From Nevskia soli DSM 19509 (GTDB taxonomy: Bacteria; Pseudomonadota; Gammaproteobacteria; Nevskiales; Nevskiaceae), in contig NZ_KL543999.1 of the NCBI RefSeq assembly GCF_000711955.1, positions 1 through 64,000 of the forward strand: DNA of 64,000 bases. The letters are read 5' to 3'. The position numbers were made by a program, and so were the translations under genes. Below are positions 40,963 through 48,309 of the stretch, piece after piece. Each line of letters starts with the position of its first letter. The first letter of the stretch is position 1. The notes below the pieces were generated by a model that was not told the DNA's origin, did not search any database, and worked only from the letters and a program-made list of their open reading frames with translations.

Positions 40963-41736
40963 TTAGTCCGCCCACATCAAATAACCGTTGTCGATGCGCA
41001 TCTCGGCGCCCTGGATGAAGCGCGACTCGTCCGAAGCCAGGAACAGCACCAGGTTGGCGATGTCCTGCGGCTCTGCGAAACGGGCCATGATCTGCTTGGG
41101 GTCCTTCTCGCGCACCGAGGGCATCTGCCCGGGCTTCAGTGTGGTGTGCAGGCCGGAAACCATCGGCGTCTTGATGCCGTCCGGGTGGATCGAATTGCAG
41201 CGGATCTTGTAGCCCTTGCTGCGGCAATGCGCCGCGATGCTGCGCGTCATCGCCGCCACCGCGCCCTTGGAGGCGCTGTAGGCGCAGAACGAGGACACGC
41301 CGCCGATACCGGCCATCGAGGACATGTTGATGATCGAGCCGCCGCCGCGCTCCTTCATCGCCAGCAGAGCATGCTTGCAGCCCAGGAAATAACCGTCCGA
41401 ATTCACCTTCTGGATCTTCTGCCACAGCTCCAGGGAGGTATCCTCGATGGTGCCGTAGGCCAGGATGGCGGCGTTGTTGACCAGGATGTCGAGGCCGCCG
41501 AAGCTTTCGTGGGTGAGCTTCATCACCTTGAGCCAGTCGTCCTCGGAGGCGATGTCATGGCGCACGAACAGCGCCTGCCTGGCCCCGATCTGCTCGGCGA
41601 CGGCGCGGCCGGCTTCCTCGTTGACGTCGGTCAGCACCACCCTGGCGCCTTCCCTGGCCAGCAGGATCGCATCTTCCTTGCCCACGCCGCTGGCGGCCCC
41701 GGTGACGATGGCGACCTTGTCCTGCACCCTGCCCAT
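40963..41736 (-). CDS. SDR-family oxidoreductase
   Basis: A 257-residue classical SDR with TGAASGVGKEDA (about 11-22), NNAAIL, Ser in NMSSMAGIGG and Tyr-Ser-Ala-Ser-Lys in AYSASKGAVAA. It resembles 3alpha/20beta- and 3beta/17beta-hydroxysteroid dehydrogenases, and AHCRSKGYKIRCNSIHPDGI is the kind of sequence seen in 3(17)beta-HSDs; assignment stays general. It is the first gene of the minus-strand unit with ferredoxin and FadD3, and regulon motif site 5 lies in its upstream region. It is divergent from hsaC. Confidence 0.87.
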   Translation of the reverse strand: MGRVQDKVAIVTGAASGVGKEDAILLAREGARVVLTDVNEEAGRAVAEQIGARQALFVRHDIASEDDWLKVMKLTHESFGGLDILVNNAAILAYGTIEDTSLELWQKIQKVNSDGYFLGCKHALLAMKERGGGSIINMSSMAGIGGVSSFCAYSASKGAVAAMTRSIAAHCRSKGYKIRCNSIHPDGIKTPMVSGLHTTLKPGQMPSVREKDPKQIMARFAEPQDIANLVLFLASDESRFIQGAEMRIDNGYLMWAD

Positions 41737-41889
41737 GTGCTGCTCCTCGATTGATGGATGTTTTGAAAAGCCGATAGCGCGCTCCGCTTCGCTGCGATTT
41801 CATCCGGAAACGGCCTGGAAAAGGCCGGAAAAGGGGACGGGGCGCAAGGCGGGAGAATCCGTTACGCCATTATTTCCATTCGCTTAGGC

Positions 41890-41914
41890 GATTCATCATC
41901 CAATGAGACTAGCC
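41890..41914 (-). promoter_or_regulatory. Putative regulon motif, site 5
   Basis: Read toward the SDR-ferredoxin-fadD3 unit: GCTAGTCTCATTGGATGATG. It matches site 3 over GTCTCAWTGGATGATG at 15 of 16 positions and lies 154-178 bp upstream of the ATG at 41736. It is paired back to back with site 4. Confidence 0.5.
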
Positions 41915-41938
41915 AAGTGGAGCATTCCTGCTCAAAGG

Positions 41939-41960
41939 TCTCGTCTAATTGGGTGAAGCA
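41939..41960 (+). promoter_or_regulatory. Putative regulon motif, site 4
   Basis: TCTCGTCTAATTGGGTGAAG then CA, pointing toward hsaC and 70-91 bp upstream of its ATG at 42030. It shares the GTC-N6-GGTGAAGC core with site 2. A TTGATA hexamer at 41978-41983 could be a -35 box, but the corresponding -10 is weak. Confidence 0.5.
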
Positions 41961-42029
41961 GTACCCCCCGCCGGGTCTTGATAATTGCGGTCATCCAACC
42001 CAATCCAATCAATATACGGCGGACACCCC

Positions 42030-42926
42030 ATGGTGAAGATCGACGCACTGGCCTACGTCGTAGCGGAAAGCACCGATGTCTCCAAGTGGAAGCACTTCGG
42101 CGAAGAGGTGCTGGGCGTGGCCACCGCGGAGGCCCCGGAAGGCGGCCTGTACCTGAAACTGGACGAGCGCAAGTATCGCATCGCCATCGTCAAGGGTAAG
42201 GAAGACCGCTACCAGGCTTCCGGCTGGGAAGTGGCCAACGAGACCGCCTTCGACGCCGTCGCCGCCGCCCTGAAGCAGGCCGGCGTGACCACCACCAAGG
42301 GCAGCGAGGCGCAGCGCAAGGCCCGCTGCGTGCAGGACCTGCTGTCCTTCACCGATCCCTCCGGCAACCTGCACGAAGTGTCCTGGGGCTTCACCACCGA
42401 CTTCGCGCGCTTCGTCTCGCCGATCGGCGTCGAAGGCTTCGTCACCGGCGAGCATGGCGTCGGCCACACCGTGCTGCCGGCGGTGGAGTTCGACGCCACC
42501 TGGGCCCTGTTCCGCGACGTGCTCGGCTTCAACCTCTCCGACATCTTCCGCCACAAGTTCACGCCGGACCCGAACGAGCCGGTCAAGCGCATCTACTTCA
42601 CCCACTGCGCCAACCCGCGCCACCACAGCCTGGCGCTGTTCGAGATGGCCATGCCCAGCGGCTGCGTGCACATCATGATCGAAGTGCCGAGCATGGACGA
42701 AGTCGGCCGTGCCTACGACCGCATGCAGAAGCAGGGCGTCAAGCTGATGGCCACGCTTGGCCGTCACGTCAACGACCGCATGACCTCGTTCTACATGAAC
42801 ACCCCGTCCAACTTCGCCCTCGAATACGGCTACGGCGGCCTGATGGTCGACTGGGAACATCACCAGGCCTTCGAATCCACCGCCGTGAGCCTGTGGGGCC
42901 ACGACTTCTCCGTCGGCTTCAAGTAA
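42030..42926 (+). CDS. hsaC: Extradiol dioxygenase (3,4-DHSA dioxygenase, HsaC/TesB type)
   Basis: A 298-residue type I extradiol dioxygenase with two VOC domains. The iron ligands of the C-terminal domain are His146 (GVGHTVL), His199 (RHHSLALFE) and Glu265 (NFALEYGYGG), in the BphC/HsaC pattern, so it should cleave the catecholic ring A of 3,4-DHSA next to the hydroxyls. Length matches HsaC. The start is the ATG at 42030. It is the first gene of the long plus-strand run, followed 22 bases later by ipdA, and has regulon motif site 4 upstream. A biphenyl-type substrate is possible but disfavoured by context. Confidence 0.93.
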   Translation: MVKIDALAYVVAESTDVSKWKHFGEEVLGVATAEAPEGGLYLKLDERKYRIAIVKGKEDRYQASGWEVANETAFDAVAAALKQAGVTTTKGSEAQRKARCVQDLLSFTDPSGNLHEVSWGFTTDFARFVSPIGVEGFVTGEHGVGHTVLPAVEFDATWALFRDVLGFNLSDIFRHKFTPDPNEPVKRIYFTHCANPRHHSLALFEMAMPSGCVHIMIEVPSMDEVGRAYDRMQKQGVKLMATLGRHVNDRMTSFYMNTPSNFALEYGYGGLMVDWEHHQAFESTAVSLWGHDFSVGFK

Positions 42927-42947
42927 GCCCAAAAGAACCAAGCAAGA

Positions 42948-43829
42948 ATGGCACTGAACAAGGAATTGACGGCGGCAGCGGCAATCGCCCAGCTGCGCTC
43001 CGGCATGACGCTCGGCATCGGCGGCTGGGGCCCGCGGCGCAAGCCGATGGCCCTGGTGCGCGAGATCCTGCGTTCCGACCTGAAAGACCTGACCGTGGTC
43101 TCCTACGGCGGCCCGGACGTCGGCATGCTCTGCGCCGCCGGCAAGGTGAAGAAGCTGATCTTCCCCTTCGTCACGCTCGACGCCATCCCGCTGGAGCCGT
43201 ACTACCGCAAGGCACGCGAGGGCGGCAGCATCGAGGTGATGGAACTGGATGAGGGCATGTTCGAGTGGGGCCTGCGCGCCGCCGGCATGCGCATGTCCTT
43301 CCTGCCCACCCGCGTCGGCCTCGCTACCGACGTGCTGGCGAAGAACCCGCAGATCAAGACCATCACCTCGCCCTATGAAGACGGCGAAGTCTATGTCGCC
43401 ATGCCGGCGCTCAAGCTCGATGCGGCGCTGCTGCACGTCAACGAGTGCGACCGCCTCGGCAATACCCTGGTGCGCGGCGCCGATACCTTCTTCGATCACC
43501 TCTTCGCCCGCGCCGCCGGGCGCTGCTACGTCAGCACCGAAGTGCTGCACGACAAGCTGGCCCTGGACGCCGAGACGGCCAAGCTCAATCCCTACGAGCG
43601 CTACCTCGTCGCCGGCGTGGTGCACGCTCCGTGCGGCGCGCATCCGACCTATTTCGGCCCGAACTACGGCTGGGACATGGAGCACCTCAAGCGCTACAAC
43701 AGCTCCGCCACCGAGGACAACGGCTGGCACAAATACCTGGACGAGTTCGTCGCGGGCGGCGAAGCCGAGTACCTGACGAAAGTGGGTGGGGCCGAGCGCA
43801 TCGGCAAGCTCAAGCTGCCGGTATTCTGA
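42948..43829 (+). CDS. ipdA: COCHEA-CoA hydrolase subunit alpha (IpdA)
   Basis: A 293-residue protein of the CoA-transferase family I alpha type. IpdA pairs with IpdB to open steroid ring C of COCHEA-CoA by hydrolysis rather than CoA transfer. Conserved regions are GIGGWGPRRKPMALVREI, SYGGPDVG and the segment MELDEGMFEWGLRAAG, where a catalytic Glu is expected. The C-terminal part ends KVGGAERIGKLKLPVF. The 2-base gap to ipdB and the downstream ipdC and echA20 genes give strong synteny support for the name. Confidence 0.92.
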   Translation: MALNKELTAAAAIAQLRSGMTLGIGGWGPRRKPMALVREILRSDLKDLTVVSYGGPDVGMLCAAGKVKKLIFPFVTLDAIPLEPYYRKAREGGSIEVMELDEGMFEWGLRAAGMRMSFLPTRVGLATDVLAKNPQIKTITSPYEDGEVYVAMPALKLDAALLHVNECDRLGNTLVRGADTFFDHLFARAAGRCYVSTEVLHDKLALDAETAKLNPYERYLVAGVVHAPCGAHPTYFGPNYGWDMEHLKRYNSSATEDNGWHKYLDEFVAGGEAEYLTKVGGAERIGKLKLPVF

Positions 43830-43831
43830 AC

Positions 43832-44629
43832 ATGACCACGAATACTGAAATCACCCTGGCCGAGCTGATGATCGTCGCCGCTTCCGAAGCCTGGCGCGAC
43901 AACGGCGAGGTGCTGGCCTCCGGCATCACCACCATCCCGCGCCTGGGCGCCTCGCTGGCCAAGCTGACGCACTCGCCCGAGCTGCTGATGACCGACAGCG
44001 AAGCCTTCCTGGTATCCGAGCCGGTACCGGTCGGCCCGCGCGGCGACTACCAGCCCAAGTACGAAGGCTATATGTCCTTCGACCGCGTGTTCGAATGCGT
44101 CTGGGGCGGCAAGCGCCACGCCATGATCGGCCCGACGCAGATCGACCGCTGGGGCCAGACCAACCTGTCGGCGGTGGGCGACTACGCCAAGCCCAAGTCG
44201 GCGGTGCTGGGCGTGCGCGGCCTCCCCGGCAACAGCATCAACCACATCAACTCCCTGTTCGTGCCCAACCACGGCCCGCGCGTCTTCGTCGCCGGGGAAG
44301 TGGATATGGTTTCCGGCGTGGGCTACAACCCCAAGCGCTGGGGCGAGGGCATGAACCAGGATTTCCTCGACCTGCGCCTGATCGTCACCGACCTCTGCGT
44401 GCTCGATTTCGGCGGTCCGCAGCATGCGATCCGGGTCAAGTCCCTGCACCCCGGCGTCAGCTTCGAACAGGTCCAGGCCGCCACCGGCTTCCCCCTGCTC
44501 CAGGCCGAAGGGATGGGCGAGACGCCGCTGCCGACCGCCGAGCAGCTGGCCATCATCGGCCGCCTCGACCCGCACAACCTGCGCGGCGCGATACTCAAAA
44601 ACAACCCGCCGGCGCGGAAAGCCGCCTGA
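43832..44629 (+). CDS. ipdB: COCHEA-CoA hydrolase subunit beta (IpdB)
   Basis: A 265-residue CoA-transferase beta-type protein partnering IpdA. It begins MTTNTEITLAELM; GVRGLPGNSINH, VPNHGPRVFVAGEVDMVSG and GGPQHAIRVKSLHPGVSF are conserved in IpdB homologues. The start is the first ATG, 2 bases after the ipdA stop. Its TGA overlaps the ATG of the DUF35 gene by one base (TGATG), so the three are translationally coupled. Confidence 0.92.
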   Translation: MTTNTEITLAELMIVAASEAWRDNGEVLASGITTIPRLGASLAKLTHSPELLMTDSEAFLVSEPVPVGPRGDYQPKYEGYMSFDRVFECVWGGKRHAMIGPTQIDRWGQTNLSAVGDYAKPKSAVLGVRGLPGNSINHINSLFVPNHGPRVFVAGEVDMVSGVGYNPKRWGEGMNQDFLDLRLIVTDLCVLDFGGPQHAIRVKSLHPGVSFEQVQAATGFPLLQAEGMGETPLPTAEQLAIIGRLDPHNLRGAILKNNPPARKAA

Positions 44630-45063
44630 TGGACACCCCGGTCAAGACCCCGGTGCTGGAAGGCTGGTTCACGCTCGATGAGCGCGAGCCGCACCTGCTC
44701 GGCGCCCGCTGCGCCGCCTGCGGCACCTATTACTTCCCCAAGGCCATCAAGTTCTGCCGCCATCCGGATTGCGCCGGCGAGAGCTTCGAGGAAGTGAAGC
44801 TGTCGCGCACCGGCCGCATCTGGTCCTATACCAATGCGGCCTACAAGCCGCCGGAGCCTTATATCTCCAACGATCCCTTCGTGCCCTACGGCATCGCCGC
44901 GGTGGAGCTGGAGCAGGAACGCATGATCGTGCTCGGTCAGGTCGCCAGCGGCGTCGGCGTCGAGGCGCTGAAAGTCGGCATGCGGGTGGAACTGATACTG
45001 GAGCCGCTGGACGACGGCAAGCTCAGCTGGAAGTGGAAGCCGCTGCCGGAGAACAAGCCTTGA
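44629..45063 (+). CDS. DUF35 OB-fold / zinc-ribbon acyl-CoA-associated protein
   Basis: A 144-residue protein with an N-terminal zinc ribbon (Cys28, Cys31, Cys43, Cys48) and a C-terminal OB fold. DUF35 proteins associate with SCP2-type thiolases; in steroid side-chain degradation the DUF35 part of ChsH2 binds the aldolase Ltp2 and is needed for its activity. It lies directly before, and overlaps by four bases with, such a thiolase-fold gene, so the pair probably forms one complex. What it does in a ring C/D operon is unclear. Confidence 0.85.
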   Translation: MDTPVKTPVLEGWFTLDEREPHLLGARCAACGTYYFPKAIKFCRHPDCAGESFEEVKLSRTGRIWSYTNAAYKPPEPYISNDPFVPYGIAAVELEQERMIVLGQVASGVGVEALKVGMRVELILEPLDDGKLSWKWKPLPENKP

Positions 45064-46241
45064 ACAAGGACATCGCCATCCTCGGCGTCGGCATGCACCC
45101 CTGGGGCAAGTGGGGCCGCAATTTCGTCGAATACGGTGTCGTCGCCGCGCGCGCCGCGCTGGCCGATGCCGGCGTCAACTGGCGCGACGTGCAGTTCGTC
45201 TCCGGCGCCGCCACCATGCGCAACGGCTATCCCGGCTACGTCGCCGGCGCCACCTTCGCCCAGGCCCTCGGCTGGCAGGGCGCGCAGGTCAACACTTCTT
45301 ACGCCGCCTGCGCCTCCGGTTCGCAGGCCCTGGCTGCCGCGCGCTCCAAGATCCTCTCCGGCGAATGCGAAGTAGCCATGGTCATCGGCGCCGACACCAC
45401 GCCCAAGGGCTTCCTGGCGCCGCAGAAAGGCGAGCGACCGGACGATCCGGACTGGGTGCGCTTCCGCGTCGGCATCACCAATCCCACCTATTTCGCCCTC
45501 TATGCGCGCCGCCGCATGGCGCTGTACGGCGACACCCAGGACGACTTCGCCCTGGTCAAGGTGAAGAACGCCGAACACGGCTTCGACAATCCCAACGCCC
45601 GCTACCGCAAGAAATTCTCCGCGCAGGACGTGGCCGCTTCCGCCATGGTCGCCGACCCGCTGCGCCTGATGGACATCTGCGCCACCTCCGACGGCGCCGC
45701 CGCCCTGATCGTCTCCAGCCTCGACTACGCCCGCCGCATCGGCAAGAAGGATGCGCCGCGCGTCGCCGCCGTCTCCACCGTGACCCCGACCTTCGCCACC
45801 GACACGGTGGAGATGCCGGACCTCGCCACCGACTCCGCCGTCGCCGCCGAGCCGCAGCGCTTCCGCGCCGCGCTGCCGCGCAAGGCCTATGAGGAAGCCG
45901 GCATCGGCCCGGAAGACGTCAGCCTGGCCGAGGTCTACGACCTTTCCACCGCGCTGGAACTGGACTGGATGGAAGACCTGCAATTCTGCGCCCGCGGCGA
46001 AGCGGCGAAGCTGGTGCGCGAGGGTGTCACCCGCATCGGCGGCCGCCTGCCGGTGAATCCTTCCGGCGGCCTGGCCTGCTTCGGCGAAGCGGTACCCGCC
46101 CAGGCCCTGGCCCAGGTGTGCGAGCTGACCTGGCAGTTGCGCGGCCAGTCCGGCTCGCGCCAGGTGCAGGGCGCCAAGGTCGGCATCACCGCCAACCAGG
46201 GCCTGTTCGGCCATGGCTCGTCCGTGATCGTGAAGCGCTGA
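45060..46241 (+). CDS. SCP2/Ltp2-type thiolase-fold protein, candidate aldolase
   Basis: A 393-residue thiolase-superfamily protein. The nucleophile-region Cys84 is in YAACASGS, and VYDLSTALELDWME and NPSGGLACFGEAVPAQAL are conserved in the lipid-transfer (Ltp/SCP2) branch. The thiolase GHP motif is missing (CFGEAVPA instead), which fits a retro-aldolase like Ltp2 better than a true thiolase. The start is a TTG at 45060 overlapping the DUF35 stop as TTGA; no ATG or GTG is suitably placed. Paired with the DUF35 protein, it probably cleaves a beta-hydroxyacyl-CoA. Confidence 0.82.
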   Translation: MNKDIAILGVGMHPWGKWGRNFVEYGVVAARAALADAGVNWRDVQFVSGAATMRNGYPGYVAGATFAQALGWQGAQVNTSYAACASGSQALAAARSKILSGECEVAMVIGADTTPKGFLAPQKGERPDDPDWVRFRVGITNPTYFALYARRRMALYGDTQDDFALVKVKNAEHGFDNPNARYRKKFSAQDVAASAMVADPLRLMDICATSDGAAALIVSSLDYARRIGKKDAPRVAAVSTVTPTFATDTVEMPDLATDSAVAAEPQRFRAALPRKAYEEAGIGPEDVSLAEVYDLSTALELDWMEDLQFCARGEAAKLVREGVTRIGGRLPVNPSGGLACFGEAVPAQALAQVCELTWQLRGQSGSRQVQGAKVGITANQGLFGHGSSVIVKR

Positions 46242-46273
46242 CGATGAGCCAAACCTCTACGCCCATTACCAAT

Positions 46274-46376
46274 GTCCGTTCGCCCCGAGTGCCCGCGAAG
46301 CGGGTGTATCGAGGGGCCAGCGCACCACCGGCCCCTCGATACGCGTTGCTGTGCAACGCACTCGGGGCGAACGGAC
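46274..46376. repeat. TTCGCCCCGAGTG long inverted repeat, copy 2
   Basis: GTCCGTTCGCCCCGAGTG at the left and its exact complement CACTCGGGGCGAACGGAC at the right, with inner TATCGAGGGGCC/GGCCCCTCGATA arms. It lies between the aldolase-like gene and ipdC. The ipdC ATG is 16 bases beyond it. Confidence 0.88.
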
Positions 46377-46391
46377 TTAGGTGCTTGTGAG

Positions 46392-47492
46392 ATGAACAGC
46401 ATAAGCTCCTTGCCCAGCATTCTCCACACGGTCCTGTGTGAACGCCTCGGCTGCCGCTATCCCATCGTGCAGACGGCGATGGGCTGGGTGGCGGACGCGA
46501 AGCTGGTCGCCGCCACCAGCAATGCCGGCGGCTTCGGCTTCCTCGCCGCCGCCACCATCCAGGCCGACGTGCTGGAAGCGGAAATCCTCAAGGTGCGCTC
46601 GCTCACCGACCGCCCCTTCGGCATCAACTTCCACATGTTCCAGCCGAACGCGCAGCAGGTGATCGACCTCACCATCAAGCACCGCCTGCGCGCCGTCAGC
46701 TACGGCCGCGGGCCGGACGCCAAGACCATCGGCCGCTTCAAGCAGGCCGGCGTGCTGTGCATGCCCACCGTCGGCGCGCTCAAGCACGCGCAGAAGGCCG
46801 TCGAGCTGGGCGCCGACATCATCACCGTGCAGGGTGCGGAGGGCGGCGGCCACACCGGCTCGGTGCCGACCACGCTGCTGCTGCCGCAGGTGCTGGATGC
46901 GGTGAAGGTGCCGGTGGTCGCCGCCGGCGGCTTCTACAACGGCCGCGGCCTGGCCGGCGCGCTGGCCTTCGGCGCTTCCGGCATCGCCATGGGCACGCGC
47001 TTCCTGATGACCGCCGAGTCGCCGGTGCCGCGCGCCACCCTGCAGAAATACCTCGACGCGAAGGATCCCGCGAAGATTCGCGCCTCCACCGCCGTCGACG
47101 GCATGCCGCAACGCATGATCGACAATCCCTACCTGCTGCGCCTGGAGAGCGGCGGCCTGCTGCATCGCCTGTTCGTGGCGCTGAACAGCGCCTGGCAATG
47201 GCGCGCCCACACCGGCATGTCCATCGCCCACATGCTGCGCACCGCCATCACCGCGCTGGGCGAGGGCGACTCCGCCATCCAGACCATGATGGCCGCCAAT
47301 GCCCCGGTGCTGATCCAGCGCGCCATGGTCGAAGGCCGGCCGGACGAAGGGGTGCTGCCCAGCGGCCAGGTCGCTTCCAACATCGACAGCCTGCCCAGCG
47401 TGGCCGAGCTGATCGCCGCCATCGTCGGCGAGGCCGAGGCGCGCCTGGCCGCACTGACTGCGCAAACCAATAAAACAGAGGCCGCCGCATGA
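46392..47492 (+). CDS. ipdC: NAD(P)H-dependent flavin reductase IpdC
   Basis: A 366-residue FMN-binding TIM-barrel protein of the nitronate-monooxygenase fold. It has VQTAMGWVADAKLVAATSNA at the N-terminus and the phosphate-binding GAEGGGHTGS, VAAGGFYNGRG and GTRFLMTAESP segments. In HIP catabolism IpdC is a hydroxy-steroid-CoA ring C reductase acting next to IpdAB; synteny with ipdAB and echA20 supports that role. The ATG at 46392 is chosen because upstream in-frame sequence is repeat DNA. It ends in an ATGA overlap with echA20. Confidence 0.88.
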   Translation: MNSISSLPSILHTVLCERLGCRYPIVQTAMGWVADAKLVAATSNAGGFGFLAAATIQADVLEAEILKVRSLTDRPFGINFHMFQPNAQQVIDLTIKHRLRAVSYGRGPDAKTIGRFKQAGVLCMPTVGALKHAQKAVELGADIITVQGAEGGGHTGSVPTTLLLPQVLDAVKVPVVAAGGFYNGRGLAGALAFGASGIAMGTRFLMTAESPVPRATLQKYLDAKDPAKIRASTAVDGMPQRMIDNPYLLRLESGGLLHRLFVALNSAWQWRAHTGMSIAHMLRTAITALGEGDSAIQTMMAANAPVLIQRAMVEGRPDEGVLPSGQVASNIDSLPSVAELIAAIVGEAEARLAALTAQTNKTEAAA

Positions 47493-48295
47493 GCGTTCCC
47501 GCAAGCCGGCAGTTCAGCACCACCATCAGCGACGGCATCGCCGAGATCGTCATCGACCGGCCTCCGGTCAACGCCCTCAACGACGCCGGCTGGCACGGCC
47601 TGGCCGACGCCATCATCCGCGCCGGCAACGATCCTGCGGCGCGCGTCATCGTGCTGCGCGCCGAAGGCCGCGGCTTCTGCGCCGGGGTCGACATCAAGGA
47701 ACTGGACAAGAATCCGGAGCGCATCGTCTCGGTCAACGCCGGCAACTACCGCAGCTTCGAGGCGGTGCACCGCAACCCGTTGCCGGTGATCGTCGCCGTG
47801 CACGGCTTCGTGCTGGGCGGCGGCATCGGCCTGGCCGGCGCGGCGGACATCGTCGTCGCCGCCGAGGACGCCACCTTCGGCGTGCCGGAAGTGGACCGCG
47901 GCGCCATGGGCGGCGGCGCCCATCTGCAGCGCCTGTTCCCGGTGCAGAAGGTGCGCATGATGTATTTCACCGGCGAGCCCATCACCGCCGCCGACGCCTA
48001 CCGCCTCGGCGCGGTCGAAAAGGTGGTGCCGCGCGCCGAGCTGCGCGAAGCGGCCCTGGCCATCGCCCGCAAGATCGCGGCCAAGAGCGGCACCATGATC
48101 CGCCTGGCCAAGGAATCGCTCAACGGCATCGAGGACGGCAACCTCGAGAACAAGTACCGCTGGGAGCAGGGCTTCACCCTGCAGGCTTACATGAGCGCCG
48201 AATCCGCCGAGACGCGCCGCGCCTTCGTCGAGAAGCGCGAGGCGCAGCTCAATACCAACAACGATGCACAGGGGCCGTCGGGGGCTCGTAAATAA
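47489..48295 (+). CDS. echA20: Ring D-opening crotonase EchA20-like
   Basis: A 268-residue crotonase-family protein with oxyanion-hole segments GFCAGVDIKELD (about 64-75) and GFVLGGGIGLAGAADIV (about 107-123), plus GVPEVDRGAMGGGAHLQ where active-site acids are expected. EchA20 hydrolyses ring D of HIEC-CoA to give COCHEA-CoA, the substrate of IpdAB, which is encoded 4 kb upstream in the same run. Name based on synteny and general similarity. Coupled to ipdC by ATGA. Confidence 0.85.
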   Translation: MSVPASRQFSTTISDGIAEIVIDRPPVNALNDAGWHGLADAIIRAGNDPAARVIVLRAEGRGFCAGVDIKELDKNPERIVSVNAGNYRSFEAVHRNPLPVIVAVHGFVLGGGIGLAGAADIVVAAEDATFGVPEVDRGAMGGGAHLQRLFPVQKVRMMYFTGEPITAADAYRLGAVEKVVPRAELREAALAIARKIAAKSGTMIRLAKESLNGIEDGNLENKYRWEQGFTLQAYMSAESAETRRAFVEKREAQLNTNNDAQGPSGARK

Positions 48296-48309
48296 ATGAG
48301 ACTTGCCAA

